Counted from the stretch's first letter, positions 23,763-37,632 are shown. The stretch is 64,000 bases of DNA from Brachyhypopomus gauderio (GCF_052324685.1 NW_027506980.1:62001-126000); one strand, 5' to 3'. Translations and numbers: made by a program. Notes: a model not told the origin generated them from the letters alone.

Positions 23763-24913
23763 CAGATGCTTCGGTGCTTACATAATTCTTCCTCAAAAGA
23801 AAAACCCAACAAGCACATTCCTCCTGTTTGCTGGCTTTTGATGAAATGAGCCAATGCATAAAGGATGCAACATCAAGGTCACTCACACTTTTCTGCTAGC
23901 TTGTCTAAAATTTGCCCTTCCTTCAATTACTCACTTGTCACGACCTGCAGGTCTTCAAACAAAAGGTCAGTTTGTAGACCCTTTTCCTGTCACAGTTTTG
24001 ATCCTTTTGTCCACCAGTCATCGGAATGTGTATGATTTTCACCAGTTTACACAGTGTAGCTCCCTTGCCTTCAGTTGCAGGGTTATGTCCTCTTAGATAT
24101 GACGCTTTTGAAATTATATGTGAAAATGCACCCAAAACCTATTCAAAACAGATTTGATGGAAGCACTGCAGGAGCTCTGCTCCAAGACGCATTTTGTCCA
24201 GAAAATGTGGTGTCATGAATGCATCCATATCACCAACACACATTTACAAACCAAACCATAGGCAATAAAATACATGAGTAAACTGATTTGTGGACCTTTG
24301 TGGCACTTGGTACTGCTGAGATCAGGATCATTACAGAGTTCAGCAATCATTTTCCCAACTAGGTCATTGATACATTGGAATCCCCAATGTTTTCTGGAAC
24401 AGAATATGCCTTTCGGATGAGAATAAAAAAAGACTTCAAGAACCAAAAAAGAAGTTAAGCTGCCTTCAGCTGATGTACTCAGACTAAAGGGAAACACTTT
24501 AAATCCCAAGGTGAAATGCACATGGTCAAAATTTTATCAGGACAGAGTACATGTTTTACTTTGATATTAAGAGCGATCACTGGATTGTCTTCCAGTAAAT
24601 TAATGTTTTCTTCCGCTACAAAATGTTTTTTCAACAACTATAAAGAGGCTATGCAACGAAACTGAGCGGGGATGTCAAGTGCCTTTAATGGTACATTTTT
24701 GACCCCACTTCAAATGCTGCTGTTACCTGACCAGTTCGATTGTTAGTTTGCCAGATTCTCAATCTCTGGGATGTGAGATCATGCACCAGGTTTAGTGAAT
24801 GTTTAAGGGTGAAGGTCTTTAGTCTCTGCACAAATTCCACAAACATAGCTCAGGTCCTGCTCAACATGTCAACATGTGGCGACAGCAAGTGCTTTTGGGG
24901 TCCTACATGAAAC

Positions 24914-24986
24914 GCCCGGCTAGCTCAGTCGGTAGAGCATGAGACTCTTAATCTCAGGGTCGTGGGTTCGAGCCCCACGTTGGGCG
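24914..24986 (+). tRNA. tRNA-Lys(CTT), canonical
   Basis: Canonical gene body; 5' flank CATGAAAC. Confidence 0.96.
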
Positions 24987-25075
24987 AGAGGCTGATTTGT
25001 TTGAGAGAAATGTTGAAATTTAGTTAATCTGTTTGCGCAAAATACGTCTAAAAAAGAAGAGAAAGGAACATACAT

Positions 25076-25102
25076 CGTCCCTGGGTGGGCTCGAACCACC
25101 AT

Positions 25103-25143
<41 letters not shown>

Positions 25144-25149
25144 AGAGAC
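25076..25149 (-). tRNA. tRNA-Asn(GTT), canonical (C-type flank)
   Basis: Canonical gene body; ACAAAATGTTTTTT state in its spacer, like the preceding unit. Confidence 0.96.
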
Positions 25150-26300
25150 CAGATGCTTCGGTGCTTACATAATTCTTCCTCAAAAGAAAAACCCAACAAG
25201 CACATTCCTCCTGTTTGCTGGCTTTTGATGAAATGAGCCAATGCATAAAGGATGCAACATCAAGGTCACTCACACTTTTCTGCTAGCTTGTCTAAAATTT
25301 GCCCTTCCTTCAATTACTCACTTGTCACGACCTGCAGGTCTTCAAACAAAAGGTCAGTTTGTAGACCCTTTTCCTGTCACAGTTTTGATCCTTTTGTCCA
25401 CCAGTCATCGGAATGTGTATGATTTTCACCAGTTTACACAGTGTAGCTCCCTTGCCTTCAGTTGCAGGGTTATGTCCTCTTAGATATGACGCTTTTGAAA
25501 TTATATGTGAAAATGCACCCAAAACCTATTCAAAACAGATTTGATGGAAGCACTGCAGGAGCTCTGCTCCAAGACGCATTTTGTCCAGAAAATGTGGTGT
25601 CATGAATGCATCCATATCACCAACACACATTTACAAACCAAACCATAGGCAATAAAATACATGAGTAAACTGATTTGTGGACCTTTGTGGCACTTGGTAC
25701 TGCTGAGATCAGGATCATTACAGAGTTCAGCAATCATTTTCCCAACTAGGTCATTGATACATTGGAATCCCCAATGTTTTCTGGAACAGAATATGCCTTT
25801 CGGATGAGAATAAAAAAAGACTTCAAGAACCAAAAAAGAAGTTAAGCTGCCTTCAGCTGATGTACTCAGACTAAAGGGAAACACTTTAAATCCCAAGGTG
25901 AAATGCACATGGTCAAAATTTTATCAGGACAGAGTACATGTTTTACTTTGATATTAAGAGCGATCACTGGATTGTCTTCCAGTAAATTAATGTTTTCTTC
26001 CGCTACAAAATGTTTTTTCAACAACTATAAAGAGGCTATGCAACGAAACTGAGCGGGGATGTCAAGTGCCTTTAATGGTACATTTTTGACCCCACTTCAA
26101 ATGCTGCTGTTACCTGACCAGTTCGATTGTTAGTTTGCCAGATTCTCAATCTCTGGGATGTGAGATCATGCACCAGGTTTAGTGAATGTTTAAGGGTGAA
26201 GGTCTTTAGTCTCTGCACAAATTCCACAAACATAGCTCAGGTCCTGCTCAACATGTCAACATGTGGCGACAGCAAGTGCTTTTGGGGTCCTACATGAAAC

Positions 26301-26373
26301 GCCCGGCTAGCTCAGTCGGTAGAGCATGAGACTCTTAATCTCAGGGTCGTGGGTTCGAGCCCCACGTTGGGCG
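26301..26373 (+). tRNA. tRNA-Lys(CTT), canonical
   Basis: Canonical gene body; 5' flank CATGAAAC. Confidence 0.96.
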
Positions 26374-26462
26374 AGAGGCTGATTTGTTTGAGAGAAATGT
26401 TGAAATTTAGTTAATCTGTTTGCGCAAAATACGTCTAAAAAAGAAGAGAAAGGAACATACAT

Positions 26463-26489
26463 CGTCCCTGGGTGGGCTCGAACCACCAT

Positions 26490-26530
<41 letters not shown>

Positions 26531-26536
26531 AGAGAC
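26463..26536 (-). tRNA. tRNA-Asn(GTT), canonical (C'-type flank)
   Basis: Canonical gene body; the ATAGTTC flank recurs 5 and 10 units later (33398, 40333). Confidence 0.96.
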
Positions 26537-27687
26537 CAGATGCTTCGGTGCTTACATAGTTCTTCCTCAAAAGAAAAACCCAACAAGCACATTCCTCCTG
26601 TTTGCTGGCTTTTGATGAAATGAGCCAATGCATAAAGGATGCAACATCAAGGTCACTCACACTTTTCTGCTAGCTTGTCTAAAATTTGCCCTTCCTTCAA
26701 TTACTCACTTGTCACGACCTGCAGGTCTTCAAACAAAAGGTCAGTTTGTAGACCCTTTTCCTGTCACAGTTTTGATCCTTTTGTCCACCAGTCATCGGAA
26801 TGTGTATGATTTTCACCAGTTTACACAGTGTAGCTCCCTTGCCTTCAGTTGCAGGGTTATGTCCTCTTAGATATGACGCTTTTGAAATTATATGTGAAAA
26901 TGCACCCAAAACCTATTCAAAACAGATTTGATGGAAGCACTGCAGGAGCTCTGCTCCAAGACGCATTTTGTCCAGAAAATGTGGTGTCATGAATGCATCC
27001 ATATCACCAACACACATTTACAAACCAAACCATAGGCAATAAAATACATGAGTAAACTGATTTGTGGACCTTTGTGGCACTTGGTACTGCTGAGATCAGG
27101 ATCATTACAGAGTTCAGCAATCATTTTCCCAACTAGGTCATTGATACATTGGAATCCCCAATGTTTTCTGGAACAGAATATGCCTTTCGGATGAGAATAA
27201 AAAAAGACTTCAAGAACCAAAAAAGAAGTTAAGCTGCCTTCAGCTGATGTACTCAGACTAAAGGGAAACACTTTAAATCCCAAGGTGAAATGCACATGGT
27301 CAAAATTTTATCAGGACAGAGTACATGTTTTACTTTGATATTAAGAGCGATCACTGGATTGTCTTCCAGTAAATTAATGTTTTCTTCCGCTACAAAACGT
27401 TTTTTCAACAACTATAAAGAGGCTATGCAACGAAACTGAGCGGGGATGTCAAGTGCCTTTAATGGTACATTTTTGACCCCACTTCAAATGCTGCTGTTAC
27501 CTGACCAGTTCGATTGTTAGTTTGCCAGATTCTCAATCTCTGGGATGTGAGATCATGCACCAGGTTTAGTGAATGTTTAAGGGTGAAGGTCTTTAGTCTC
27601 TGCACAAATTCCACAAACATAGCTCAGGTCCTGCTCAACATGTCAACATGTGGCGACAGCAAGTGCTTTTGGGGTCCTACATGAAAC

Positions 27688-27760
27688 GCCCGGCTAGCTC
27701 AGTCGGTAGAGCATGAGACTCTTAATCTCAGGGTCGTGGGTTCGAGCCCCACGTTGGGCG
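27688..27760 (+). tRNA. tRNA-Lys(CTT), canonical
   Basis: Canonical gene body; 5' flank CATGAAAC. Confidence 0.96.
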
Positions 27761-27849
27761 AGAGGCTGATTTGTTTGAGAGAAATGTTGAAATTTAGTTA
27801 ATCTGTTTGCGCAAAATACGTCTAAAAAAGAAGAGAAAGGAACATACAT

Positions 27850-27876
27850 CGTCCCTGGGTGGGCTCGAACCACCAT

Positions 27877-27917
<41 letters not shown>

Positions 27918-27923
27918 AGAGAC
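27850..27923 (-). tRNA. tRNA-Asn(GTT), canonical (C-type flank)
   Basis: Canonical gene body; ATAATTC flank. Confidence 0.96.
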
Positions 27924-29074
27924 CAGATGCTTCGGTGCTTACATAATTCTTCCTCAAAAGAAAAACCCAACAAGCACATTCCTCCTGTTTGCTGGCTTTT
28001 GATGAAATGAGCCAATGCATAAAGGATGCAACATCAAGGTCACTCACACTTTTCTGCTAGCTTGTCTAAAATTTGCCCTTCCTTCAATTACTCACTTGTC
28101 ACGACCTGCAGGTCTTCAAACAAAAGGTCAGTTTGTAGACCCTTTTCCTGTCACAGTTTTGATCCTTTTGTCCACCAGTCATCGGAATGTGTATGATTTT
28201 CACCAGTTTACACAGTGTAGCTCCCTTGCCTTCAGTTGCAGGGTTATGTCCTCTTAGATATGACGCTTTTGAAATTATATGTGAAAATGCACCCAAAACC
28301 TATTCAAAACAGATTTGATGGAAGCACTGCAGGAGCTCTGCTCCAAGACGCATTTTGTCCAGAAAATGTGGTGTCATGAATGCATCCATATCACCAACAC
28401 ACATTTACAAACCAAACCATAGGCAATAAAATACATGAGTAAACTGATTTGTGGACCTTTGTGGCACTTGGTACTGCTGAGATCAGGATCATTACAGAGT
28501 TCAGCAATCATTTTCCCAACTAGGTCATTGATACATTGGAATCCCCAATGTTTTCTGGAACAGAATATGCCTTTCGGATGAGAATAAAAAAAGACTTCAA
28601 GAACCAAAAAAGAAGTTAAGCTGCCTTCAGCTGATGTACTCAGACTAAAGGGAAACACTTTAAATCCCAAGGTGAAATGCACATGGTCAAAATTTTATCA
28701 GGACAGAGTACATGTTTTACTTTGATATTAAGAGCGATCACTGGATTGTCTTCCAGTAAATTAATGTTTTCTTCCGCTACAAAACGTTTTTTCAACAACT
28801 ATAAAGAGGCTATGCAACGAAACTGAGCGGGGATGTCAAGTGCCTTTAATGGTACATTTTTGACCCCACTTCAAATGCTGCTGTTACCTGACCAGTTCGA
28901 TTGTTAGTTTGCCAGATTCTCAATCTCTGGGATGTGAGATCATGCACCAGGTTTAGTGAATGTTTAAGGGTGAAGGTCTTTAGTCTCTGCACAAATTCCA
29001 CAAACATAGCTCAGGTCCTGCTCAACATGTCAACATGTGGCGACAGCAAGTGCTTTTGGGGTCCTACATGAAAC

Positions 29075-29147
29075 GCCCGGCTAGCTCAGTCGGTAGAGCA
29101 TGAGACTCTTAATCTCAGGGTCGTGGGTTCGAGCCCCACGTTGGGCG
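29075..29147 (+). tRNA. tRNA-Lys(CTT), canonical
   Basis: Canonical gene body; 5' flank CATGAAAC. Confidence 0.96.
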
Positions 29148-29236
29148 AGAGGCTGATTTGTTTGAGAGAAATGTTGAAATTTAGTTAATCTGTTTGCGCA
29201 AAATACGTCTAAAAAAGAAGAGAAAGGAACATACAT

Positions 29237-29263
29237 CGTCCCTGGGTGGGCTCGAACCACCAT

Positions 29264-29304
<41 letters not shown>

Positions 29305-29310
29305 AGAGAC
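29237..29310 (-). tRNA. tRNA-Asn(GTT), canonical (C-type flank)
   Basis: Canonical gene body; ATAATTC flank. Confidence 0.96.
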
Positions 29311-30461
29311 CAGATGCTTCGGTGCTTACATAATTCTTCCTCAAAAGAAAAACCCAACAAGCACATTCCTCCTGTTTGCTGGCTTTTGATGAAATGAGCC
29401 AATGCATAAAGGATGCAACATCAAGGTCACTCACACTTTTCTGCTAGCTTGTCTAAAATTTGCCCTTCCTTCAATTACTCACTTGTCACGACCTGCAGGT
29501 CTTCAAACAAAAGGTCAGTTTGTAGACCCTTTTCCTGTCACAGTTTTGATCCTTTTGTCCACCAGTCATCGGAATGTGTATGATTTTCACCAGTTTACAC
29601 AGTGTAGCTCCCTTGCCTTCAGTTGCAGGGTTATGTCCTCTTAGATATGACGCTTTTGAAATTATATGTGAAAATGCACCCAAAACCTATTCAAAACAGA
29701 TTTGATGGAAGCACTGCAGGAGCTCTGCTCCAAGACGCATTTTGTCCAGAAAATGTGGTGTCATGAATGCATCCATATCACCAACACACATTTACAAACC
29801 AAACCATAGGCAATAAAATACATGAGTAAACTGATTTGTGGACCTTTGTGGCACTTGGTACTGCTGAGATCAGGATCATTACAGAGTTCAGCAATCATTT
29901 TCCCAACTAGGTCATTGATACATTGGAATCCCCAATGTTTTCTGGAACAGAATATGCCTTTCGGATGAGAATAAAAAAAGACTTCAAGAACCAAAAAAGA
30001 AGTTAAGCTGCCTTCAGCTGATGTACTCAGACTAAAGGGAAACACTTTAAATCCCAAGGTGAAATGCACATGGTCAAAATTTTATCAGGACAGAGTACAT
30101 GTTTTACTTTGATATTAAGAGCGATCACTGGATTGTCTTCCAGTAAATTAATGTTTTCTTCCGCTACAAAACGTTTTTTCAACAACTATAAAGAGGCTAT
30201 GCAACGAAACTGAGCGGGGATGTCAAGTGCCTTTAATGGTACATTTTTGACCCCACTTCAAATGCTGCTGTTACCTGACCAGTTCGATTGTTAGTTTGCC
30301 AGATTCTCAATCTCTGGGATGTGAGATCATGCACCAGGTTTAGTGAATGTTTAAGGGTGAAGGTCTTTAGTCTCTGCACAAATTCCACAAACATAGCTCA
30401 GGTCCTGCTCAACATGTCAACATGTGGCGACAGCAAGTGCTTTTGGGGTCCTACATGAAAC

Positions 30462-30534
30462 GCCCGGCTAGCTCAGTCGGTAGAGCATGAGACTCTTAAT
30501 CTCAGGGTCGTGGGTTCGAGCCCCACGTTGGGCG
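30462..30534 (+). tRNA. tRNA-Lys(CTT), canonical
   Basis: Canonical gene body; 5' flank CATGAAAC. Confidence 0.96.
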
Positions 30535-30623
30535 AGAGGCTGATTTGTTTGAGAGAAATGTTGAAATTTAGTTAATCTGTTTGCGCAAAATACGTCTAAA
30601 AAAGAAGAGAAAGGAACATACAT

Positions 30624-30650
30624 CGTCCCTGGGTGGGCTCGAACCACCAT

Positions 30651-30691
<41 letters not shown>

Positions 30692-30697
30692 AGAGAC
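30624..30697 (-). tRNA. tRNA-Asn(GTT), canonical (C-type flank)
   Basis: Canonical gene body; ATAATTC flank. Confidence 0.96.
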
Positions 30698-31848
30698 CAG
30701 ATGCTTCGGTGCTTACATAATTCTTCCTCAAAAGAAAAACCCAACAAGCACATTCCTCCTGTTTGCTGGCTTTTGATGAAATGAGCCAATGCATAAAGGA
30801 TGCAACATCAAGGTCACTCACACTTTTCTGCTAGCTTGTCTAAAATTTGCCCTTCCTTCAATTACTCACTTGTCACGACCTGCAGGTCTTCAAACAAAAG
30901 GTCAGTTTGTAGACCCTTTTCCTGTCACAGTTTTGATCCTTTTGTCCACCAGTCATCGGAATGTGTATGATTTTCACCAGTTTACACAGTGTAGCTCCCT
31001 TGCCTTCAGTTGCAGGGTTATGTCCTCTTAGATATGACGCTTTTGAAATTATATGTGAAAATGCACCCAAAACCTATTCAAAACAGATTTGATGGAAGCA
31101 CTGCAGGAGCTCTGCTCCAAGACGCATTTTGTCCAGAAAATGTGGTGTCATGAATGCATCCATATCACCAACACACATTTACAAACCAAACCATAGGCAA
31201 TAAAATACATGAGTAAACTGATTTGTGGACCTTTGTGGCACTTGGTACTGCTGAGATCAGGATCATTACAGAGTTCAGCAATCATTTTCCCAACTAGGTC
31301 ATTGATACATTGGAATCCCCAATGTTTTCTGGAACAGAATATGCCTTTCGGATGAGAATAAAAAAAGACTTCAAGAACCAAAAAAGAAGTTAAGCTGCCT
31401 TCAGCTGATGTACTCAGACTAAAGGGAAACACTTTAAATCCCAAGGTGAAATGCACATGGTCAAAATTTTATCAGGACAGAGTACATGTTTTACTTTGAT
31501 ATTAAGAGCGATCACTGGATTGTCTTCCAGTAAATTAATGTTTTCTTCCGCTACAAAACGTTTTTTCAACAACTATAAAGAGGCTATGCAACGAAACTGA
31601 GCGGGGATGTCAAGTGCCTTTAATGGTACATTTTTGACCCCACTTCAAATGCTGCTGTTACCTGACCAGTTCGATTGTTAGTTTGCCAGATTCTCAATCT
31701 CTGGGATGTGAGATCATGCACCAGGTTTAGTGAATGTTTAAGGGTGAAGGTCTTTAGTCTCTGCACAAATTCCACAAACATAGCTCAGGTCCTGCTCAAC
31801 ATGTCAACATGTGGCGACAGCAAGTGCTTTTGGGGTCCTACATGAAAC

Positions 31849-31921
31849 GCCCGGCTAGCTCAGTCGGTAGAGCATGAGACTCTTAATCTCAGGGTCGTGG
31901 GTTCGAGCCCCACGTTGGGCG
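31849..31921 (+). tRNA. tRNA-Lys(CTT), canonical
   Basis: Canonical gene body; 5' flank CATGAAAC. Confidence 0.96.
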
Positions 31922-32010
31922 AGAGGCTGATTTGTTTGAGAGAAATGTTGAAATTTAGTTAATCTGTTTGCGCAAAATACGTCTAAAAAAGAAGAGAAAG
32001 GAACATACAT

Positions 32011-32037
32011 CGTCCCTGGGTGGGCTCGAACCACCAT

Positions 32038-32078
<41 letters not shown>

Positions 32079-32084
32079 AGAGAC
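32011..32084 (-). tRNA. tRNA-Asn(GTT), canonical (C-type flank)
   Basis: Canonical gene body; ATAATTC flank. Confidence 0.96.
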
Positions 32085-33235
32085 CAGATGCTTCGGTGCT
32101 TACATAATTCTTCCTCAAAAGAAAAACCCAACAAGCACATTCCTCCTGTTTGCTGGCTTTTGATGAAATGAGCCAATGCATAAAGGATGCAACATCAAGG
32201 TCACTCACACTTTTCTGCTAGCTTGTCTAAAATTTGCCCTTCCTTCAATTACTCACTTGTCACGACCTGCAGGTCTTCAAACAAAAGGTCAGTTTGTAGA
32301 CCCTTTTCCTGTCACAGTTTTGATCCTTTTGTCCACCAGTCATCGGAATGTGTATGATTTTCACCAGTTTACACAGTGTAGCTCCCTTGCCTTCAGTTGC
32401 AGGGTTATGTCCTCTTAGATATGACGCTTTTGAAATTATATGTGAAAATGCACCCAAAACCTATTCAAAACAGATTTGATGGAAGCACTGCAGGAGCTCT
32501 GCTCCAAGACGCATTTTGTCCAGAAAATGTGGTGTCATGAATGCATCCATATCACCAACACACATTTACAAACCAAACCATAGGCAATAAAATACATGAG
32601 TAAACTGATTTGTGGACCTTTGTGGCACTTGGTACTGCTGAGATCAGGATCATTACAGAGTTCAGCAATCATTTTCCCAACTAGGTCATTGATACATTGG
32701 AATCCCCAATGTTTTCTGGAACAGAATATGCCTTTCGGATGAGAATAAAAAAAGACTTCAAGAACCAAAAAAGAAGTTAAGCTGCCTTCAGCTGATGTAC
32801 TCAGACTAAAGGGAAACACTTTAAATCCCAAGGTGAAATGCACATGGTCAAAATTTTATCAGGACAGAGTACATGTTTTACTTTGATATTAAGAGCGATC
32901 ACTGGATTGTCTTCCAGTAAATTAATGTTTTCTTCCGCTACAAAACGTTTTTTCAACAACTATAAAGAGGCTATGCAACGAAACTGAGCGGGGATGTCAA
33001 GTGCCTTTAATGGTACATTTTTGACCCCACTTCAAATGCTGCTGTTACCTGACCAGTTCGATTGTTAGTTTGCCAGATTCTCAATCTCTGGGATGTGAGA
33101 TCATGCACCAGGTTTAGTGAATGTTTAAGGGTGAAGGTCTTTAGTCTCTGCACAAATTCCACAAACATAGCTCAGGTCCTGCTCAACATGTCAACATGTG
33201 GCGACAGCAAGTGCTTTTGGGGTCCTACATGAAAC

Positions 33236-33308
33236 ACCCGGCTAGCTCAGTCGGTAGAGCATGAGACTCTTAATCTCAGGGTCGTGGGTTCGAGCCCCAC
33301 GTTGGGCG
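33236..33308 (+). tRNA. tRNA-Lys(CTT), acceptor variant (A1)
   Basis: G1 to A (AAACACCCGG at the 5' junction) makes an A1-C72 mismatch at the end of the acceptor stem, which may affect RNase P cleavage or charging. Private to this copy; promoter boxes intact. Confidence 0.9.
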
Positions 33309-33397
33309 AGAGGCTGATTTGTTTGAGAGAAATGTTGAAATTTAGTTAATCTGTTTGCGCAAAATACGTCTAAAAAAGAAGAGAAAGGAACATACAT

Positions 33398-33424
33398 CGT
33401 CCCTGGGTGGGCTCGAACCACCAT

Positions 33425-33465
<41 letters not shown>

Positions 33466-33471
33466 AGAGAC
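33398..33471 (-). tRNA. tRNA-Asn(GTT), canonical (C'-type flank)
   Basis: Canonical gene body; ATAGTTC flank, 5 units from 26463. Confidence 0.96.
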
Positions 33472-34622
33472 CAGATGCTTCGGTGCTTACATAGTTCTTC
33501 CTCAAAAGAAAAACCCAACAAGCACATTCCTCCTGTTTGCTGGCTTTTGATGAAATGAGCCAATGCATAAAGGATGCAACATCAAGGTCACTCACACTTT
33601 TCTGCTAGCTTGTCTAAAATTTGCCCTTCCTTCAATTACTCACTTGTCACGACCTGCAGGTCTTCAAACAAAAGGTCAGTTTGTAGACCCTTTTCCTGTC
33701 ACAGTTTTGATCCTTTTGTCCACCAGTCATCGGAATGTGTATGATTTTCACCAGTTTACACAGTGTAGCTCCCTTGCCTTCAGTTGCAGGGTTATGTCCT
33801 CTTAGATATGACGCTTTTGAAATTATATGTGAAAATGCACCCAAAACCTATTCAAAACAGATTTGATGGAAGCACTGCAGGAGCTCTGCTCCAAGACGCA
33901 TTTTGTCCAGAAAATGTGGTGTCATGAATGCATCCATATCACCAACACACATTTACAAACCAAACCATAGGCAATAAAATACATGAGTAAACTGATTTGT
34001 GGACCTTTGTGGCACTTGGTACTGCTGAGATCAGGATCATTACAGAGTTCAGCAATCATTTTCCCAACTAGGTCATTGATACATTGGAATCCCCAATGTT
34101 TTCTGGAACAGAATATGCCTTTCGGATGAGAATAAAAAAAGACTTCAAGAACCAAAAAAGAAGTTAAGCTGCCTTCAGCTGATGTACTCAGACTAAAGGG
34201 AAACACTTTAAATCCCAAGGTGAAATGCACATGGTCAAAATTTTATCAGGACAGAGTACATGTTTTACTTTGATATTAAGAGCGATCACTGGATTGTCTT
34301 CCAGTAAATTAATGTTTTCTTCCGCTACAAAACGTTTTTTCAACAACTATAAAGAGGCTATGCAACGAAACTGAGCGGGGATGTCAAGTGCCTTTAATGG
34401 TACATTTTTGACCCCACTTCAAATGCTGCTGTTACCTGACCAGTTCGATTGTTAGTTTGCCAGATTCTCAATCTCTGGGATGTGAGATCATGCACCAGGT
34501 TTAGTGAATGTTTAAGGGTGAAGGTCTTTAGTCTCTGCACAAATTCCACAAACATAGCTCAGGTCCTGCTCAACATGTCAACATGTGGCGACAGCAAGTG
34601 CTTTTGGGGTCCTACATGAAAC

Positions 34623-34695
34623 GCCCGGCTAGCTCAGTCGGTAGAGCATGAGACTCTTAATCTCAGGGTCGTGGGTTCGAGCCCCACGTTGGGCG
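34623..34695 (+). tRNA. tRNA-Lys(CTT), canonical
   Basis: Canonical gene body; 5' flank CATGAAAC. Confidence 0.96.
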
Positions 34696-34784
34696 AGAGG
34701 CTGATTTGTTTGAGAGAAATGTTGAAATTTAGTTAATCTGTTTGCGCAAAATACGTCTAAAAAAGAAGAGAAAGGAACATACAT

Positions 34785-34811
34785 CGTCCCTGGGTGGGCT
34801 CGAACCACCAT

Positions 34812-34852
<41 letters not shown>

Positions 34853-34858
34853 AGAGAC
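34785..34858 (-). tRNA. tRNA-Asn(GTT), canonical
   Basis: Canonical gene body; the flank reads GATGCTGCTGTGC, a state otherwise typical of the right array, joined to the left-type ATAATTC. The unit also has private changes near 35537 (AAGCACC) and 35573 (GTATTCAG). Confidence 0.96.
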
Positions 34859-36009
34859 CAGATGCTGCTGTGCTTACATAATTCTTCCTCAAAAGAAAAA
34901 CCCAACAAGCACATTCCTCCTGTTTGCTGGCTTTTGATGAAATGAGCCAATGCATAAAGGATGCAACATCAAGGTCACTCACACTTTTCTGCTAGCTTGT
35001 CTAAAATTTGCCCTTCCTTCAATTACTCACTTGTCACGACCTGCAGGTCTTCAAACAAAAGGTCAGTTTGTAGACCCTTTTCCTGTCACAGTTTTGATCC
35101 TTTTGTCCACCAGTCATCGGAATGTGTATGATTTTCACCAGTTTACACAGTGTAGCTCCCTTGCCTTCAGTTGCAGGGTTATGTCCTCTTAGATATGACG
35201 CTTTTGAAATTATATGTGAAAATGCACCCAAAACCTATTCAAAACAGATTTGATGGAAGCACTGCAGGAGCTCTGCTCCAAGACGCATTTTGTCCAGAAA
35301 ATGTGGTGTCATGAATGCATCCATATCACCAACACACATTTACAAACCAAACCATAGGCAATAAAATACATGAGTAAACTGATTTGTGGACCTTTGTGGC
35401 ACTTGGTACTGCTGAGATCAGGATCATTACAGAGTTCAGCAATCATTTTCCCAACTAGGTCATTGATACATTGGAATCCCCAATGTTTTCTGGAACAGAA
35501 TATGCCTTTCGGATGAGAATAAAAAAAGACTTCAAGCACCAAAAAAGAAGTTAAGCTGCCTTCAGCTGATGTATTCAGACTAAAGGGAAACACTTTAAAT
35601 CCCAAGGTGAAATGCACATGGTCAAAATTTTATCAGGACAGAGTACATGTTTTACTTTGATATTAAGAGCGATCACTGGATTGTCTTCCAGTAAATTAAT
35701 GTTTTCTTCCGCTACAAAACGTTTTTTCAACAACTATAAAGAGGCTATGCAACGAAACTGAGCGGGGATGTCAAGTGCCTTTAATGGTACATTTTTGACC
35801 CCACTTCAAATGCTGCTGTTACCTGACCAGTTCGATTGTTAGTTTGCCAGATTCTCAATCTCTGGGATGTGAGATCATGCACCAGGTTTAGTGAATGTTT
35901 AAGGGTGAAGGTCTTTAGTCTCTGCACAAATTCCACAAACATAGCTCAGGTCCTGCTCAACATGTCAACATGTGGCGACAGCAAGTGCTTTTGGGGTCCT
36001 ACATGAAAC

Positions 36010-36082
36010 GCCCGGCTAGCTCAGTCGGTAGAGCATGAGACTCTTAATCTCAGGGTCGTGGGTTCGAGCCCCACGTTGGGCG
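36010..36082 (+). tRNA. tRNA-Lys(CTT), canonical
   Basis: Canonical gene body; 5' flank CATGAAAC. Confidence 0.96.
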
Positions 36083-36171
36083 AGAGGCTGATTTGTTTGA
36101 GAGAAATGTTGAAATTTAGTTAATCTGTTTGCGCAAAATACGTCTAAAAAAGAAGAGAAAGGAACATACAT

Positions 36172-36198
36172 CGTCCCTGGGTGGGCTCGAACCACCAT

Positions 36199-36239
<41 letters not shown>

Positions 36240-36245
36240 AGAGAC
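36172..36245 (-). tRNA. tRNA-Asn(GTT), canonical (C-type flank)
   Basis: Canonical gene body; the spacer has CCAAGATGCATT, shared only with the 5658 unit. Confidence 0.96.
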
Positions 36246-37396
36246 CAGATGCTTCGGTGCTTACATAATTCTTCCTCAAAAGAAAAACCCAACAAGCACA
36301 TTCCTCCTGTTTGCTGGCTTTTGATGAAATGAGCCAATGCATAAAGGATGCAACATCAAGGTCACTCACACTTTTCTGCTAGCTTGTCTAAAATTTGCCC
36401 TTCCTTCAATTACTCACTTGTCACGACCTGCAGGTCTTCAAACAAAAGGTCAGTTTGTAGACCCTTTTCCTGTCACAGTTTTGATCCTTTTGTCCACCAG
36501 TCATCGGAATGTGTATGATTTTCACCAGTTTACACAGTGTAGCTCCCTTGCCTTCAGTTGCAGGGTTATGTCCTCTTAGATATGACGCTTTTGAAATTAT
36601 ATGTGAAAATGCACCCAAAACCTATTCAAAACAGATTTGATGGAAGCACTGCAGGAGCTCTGCTCCAAGATGCATTTTGTCCAGAAAATGTGGTGTCATG
36701 AATGCATCCATATCACCAACACACATTTACAAACCAAACCATAGGCAATAAAATACATGAGTAAACTGATTTGTGGACCTTTGTGGCACTTGGTACTGCT
36801 GAGATCAGGATCATTACAGAGTTCAGCAATCATTTTCCCAACTAGGTCATTGATACATTGGAATCCCCAATGTTTTCTGGAACAGAATATGCCTTTCGGA
36901 TGAGAATAAAAAAAGACTTCAAGAACCAAAAAAGAAGTTAAGCTGCCTTCAGCTGATGTACTCAGACTAAAGGGAAACACTTTAAATCCCAAGGTGAAAT
37001 GCACATGGTCAAAATTTTATCAGGACAGAGTACATGTTTTACTTTGATATTAAGAGCGATCACTGGATTGTCTTCCAGTAAATTAATGTTTTCTTCCGCT
37101 ACAAAACGTTTTTTCAACAACTATAAAGAGGCTATGCAACGAAACTGAGCGGGGATGTCAAGTGCCTTTAATGGTACATTTTTGACCCCACTTCAAATGC
37201 TGCTGTTACCTGACCAGTTCGATTGTTAGTTTGCCAGATTCTCAATCTCTGGGATGTGAGATCATGCACCAGGTTTAGTGAATGTTTAAGGGTGAAGGTC
37301 TTTAGTCTCTGCACAAATTCCACAAACATAGCTCAGGTCCTGCTCAACATGTCAACATGTGGCGACAGCAAGTGCTTTTGGGGTCCTACATGAAAC

Positions 37397-37469
37397 GCCC
37401 GGCTAGCTCAGTCGGTAGAGCATGAGACTCTTAATCTCAGGGTCGTGGGTTCGAGCCCCACGTTGGGCG
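37397..37469 (+). tRNA. tRNA-Lys(CTT), canonical
   Basis: Canonical gene body; 5' flank CATGAAAC. Confidence 0.96.
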
Positions 37470-37558
37470 AGAGGCTGATTTGTTTGAGAGAAATGTTGAA
37501 ATTTAGTTAATCTGTTTGCGCAAAATACGTCTAAAAAAGAAGAGAAAGGAACATACAT

Positions 37559-37585
37559 CGTCCCTGGGTGGGCTCGAACCACCAT

Positions 37586-37626
<41 letters not shown>

Positions 37627-37632
37627 AGAGAC
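37559..37632 (-). tRNA. tRNA-Asn(GTT), canonical (C-type flank)
   Basis: Canonical gene body; ATAATTC flank. Confidence 0.96.
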
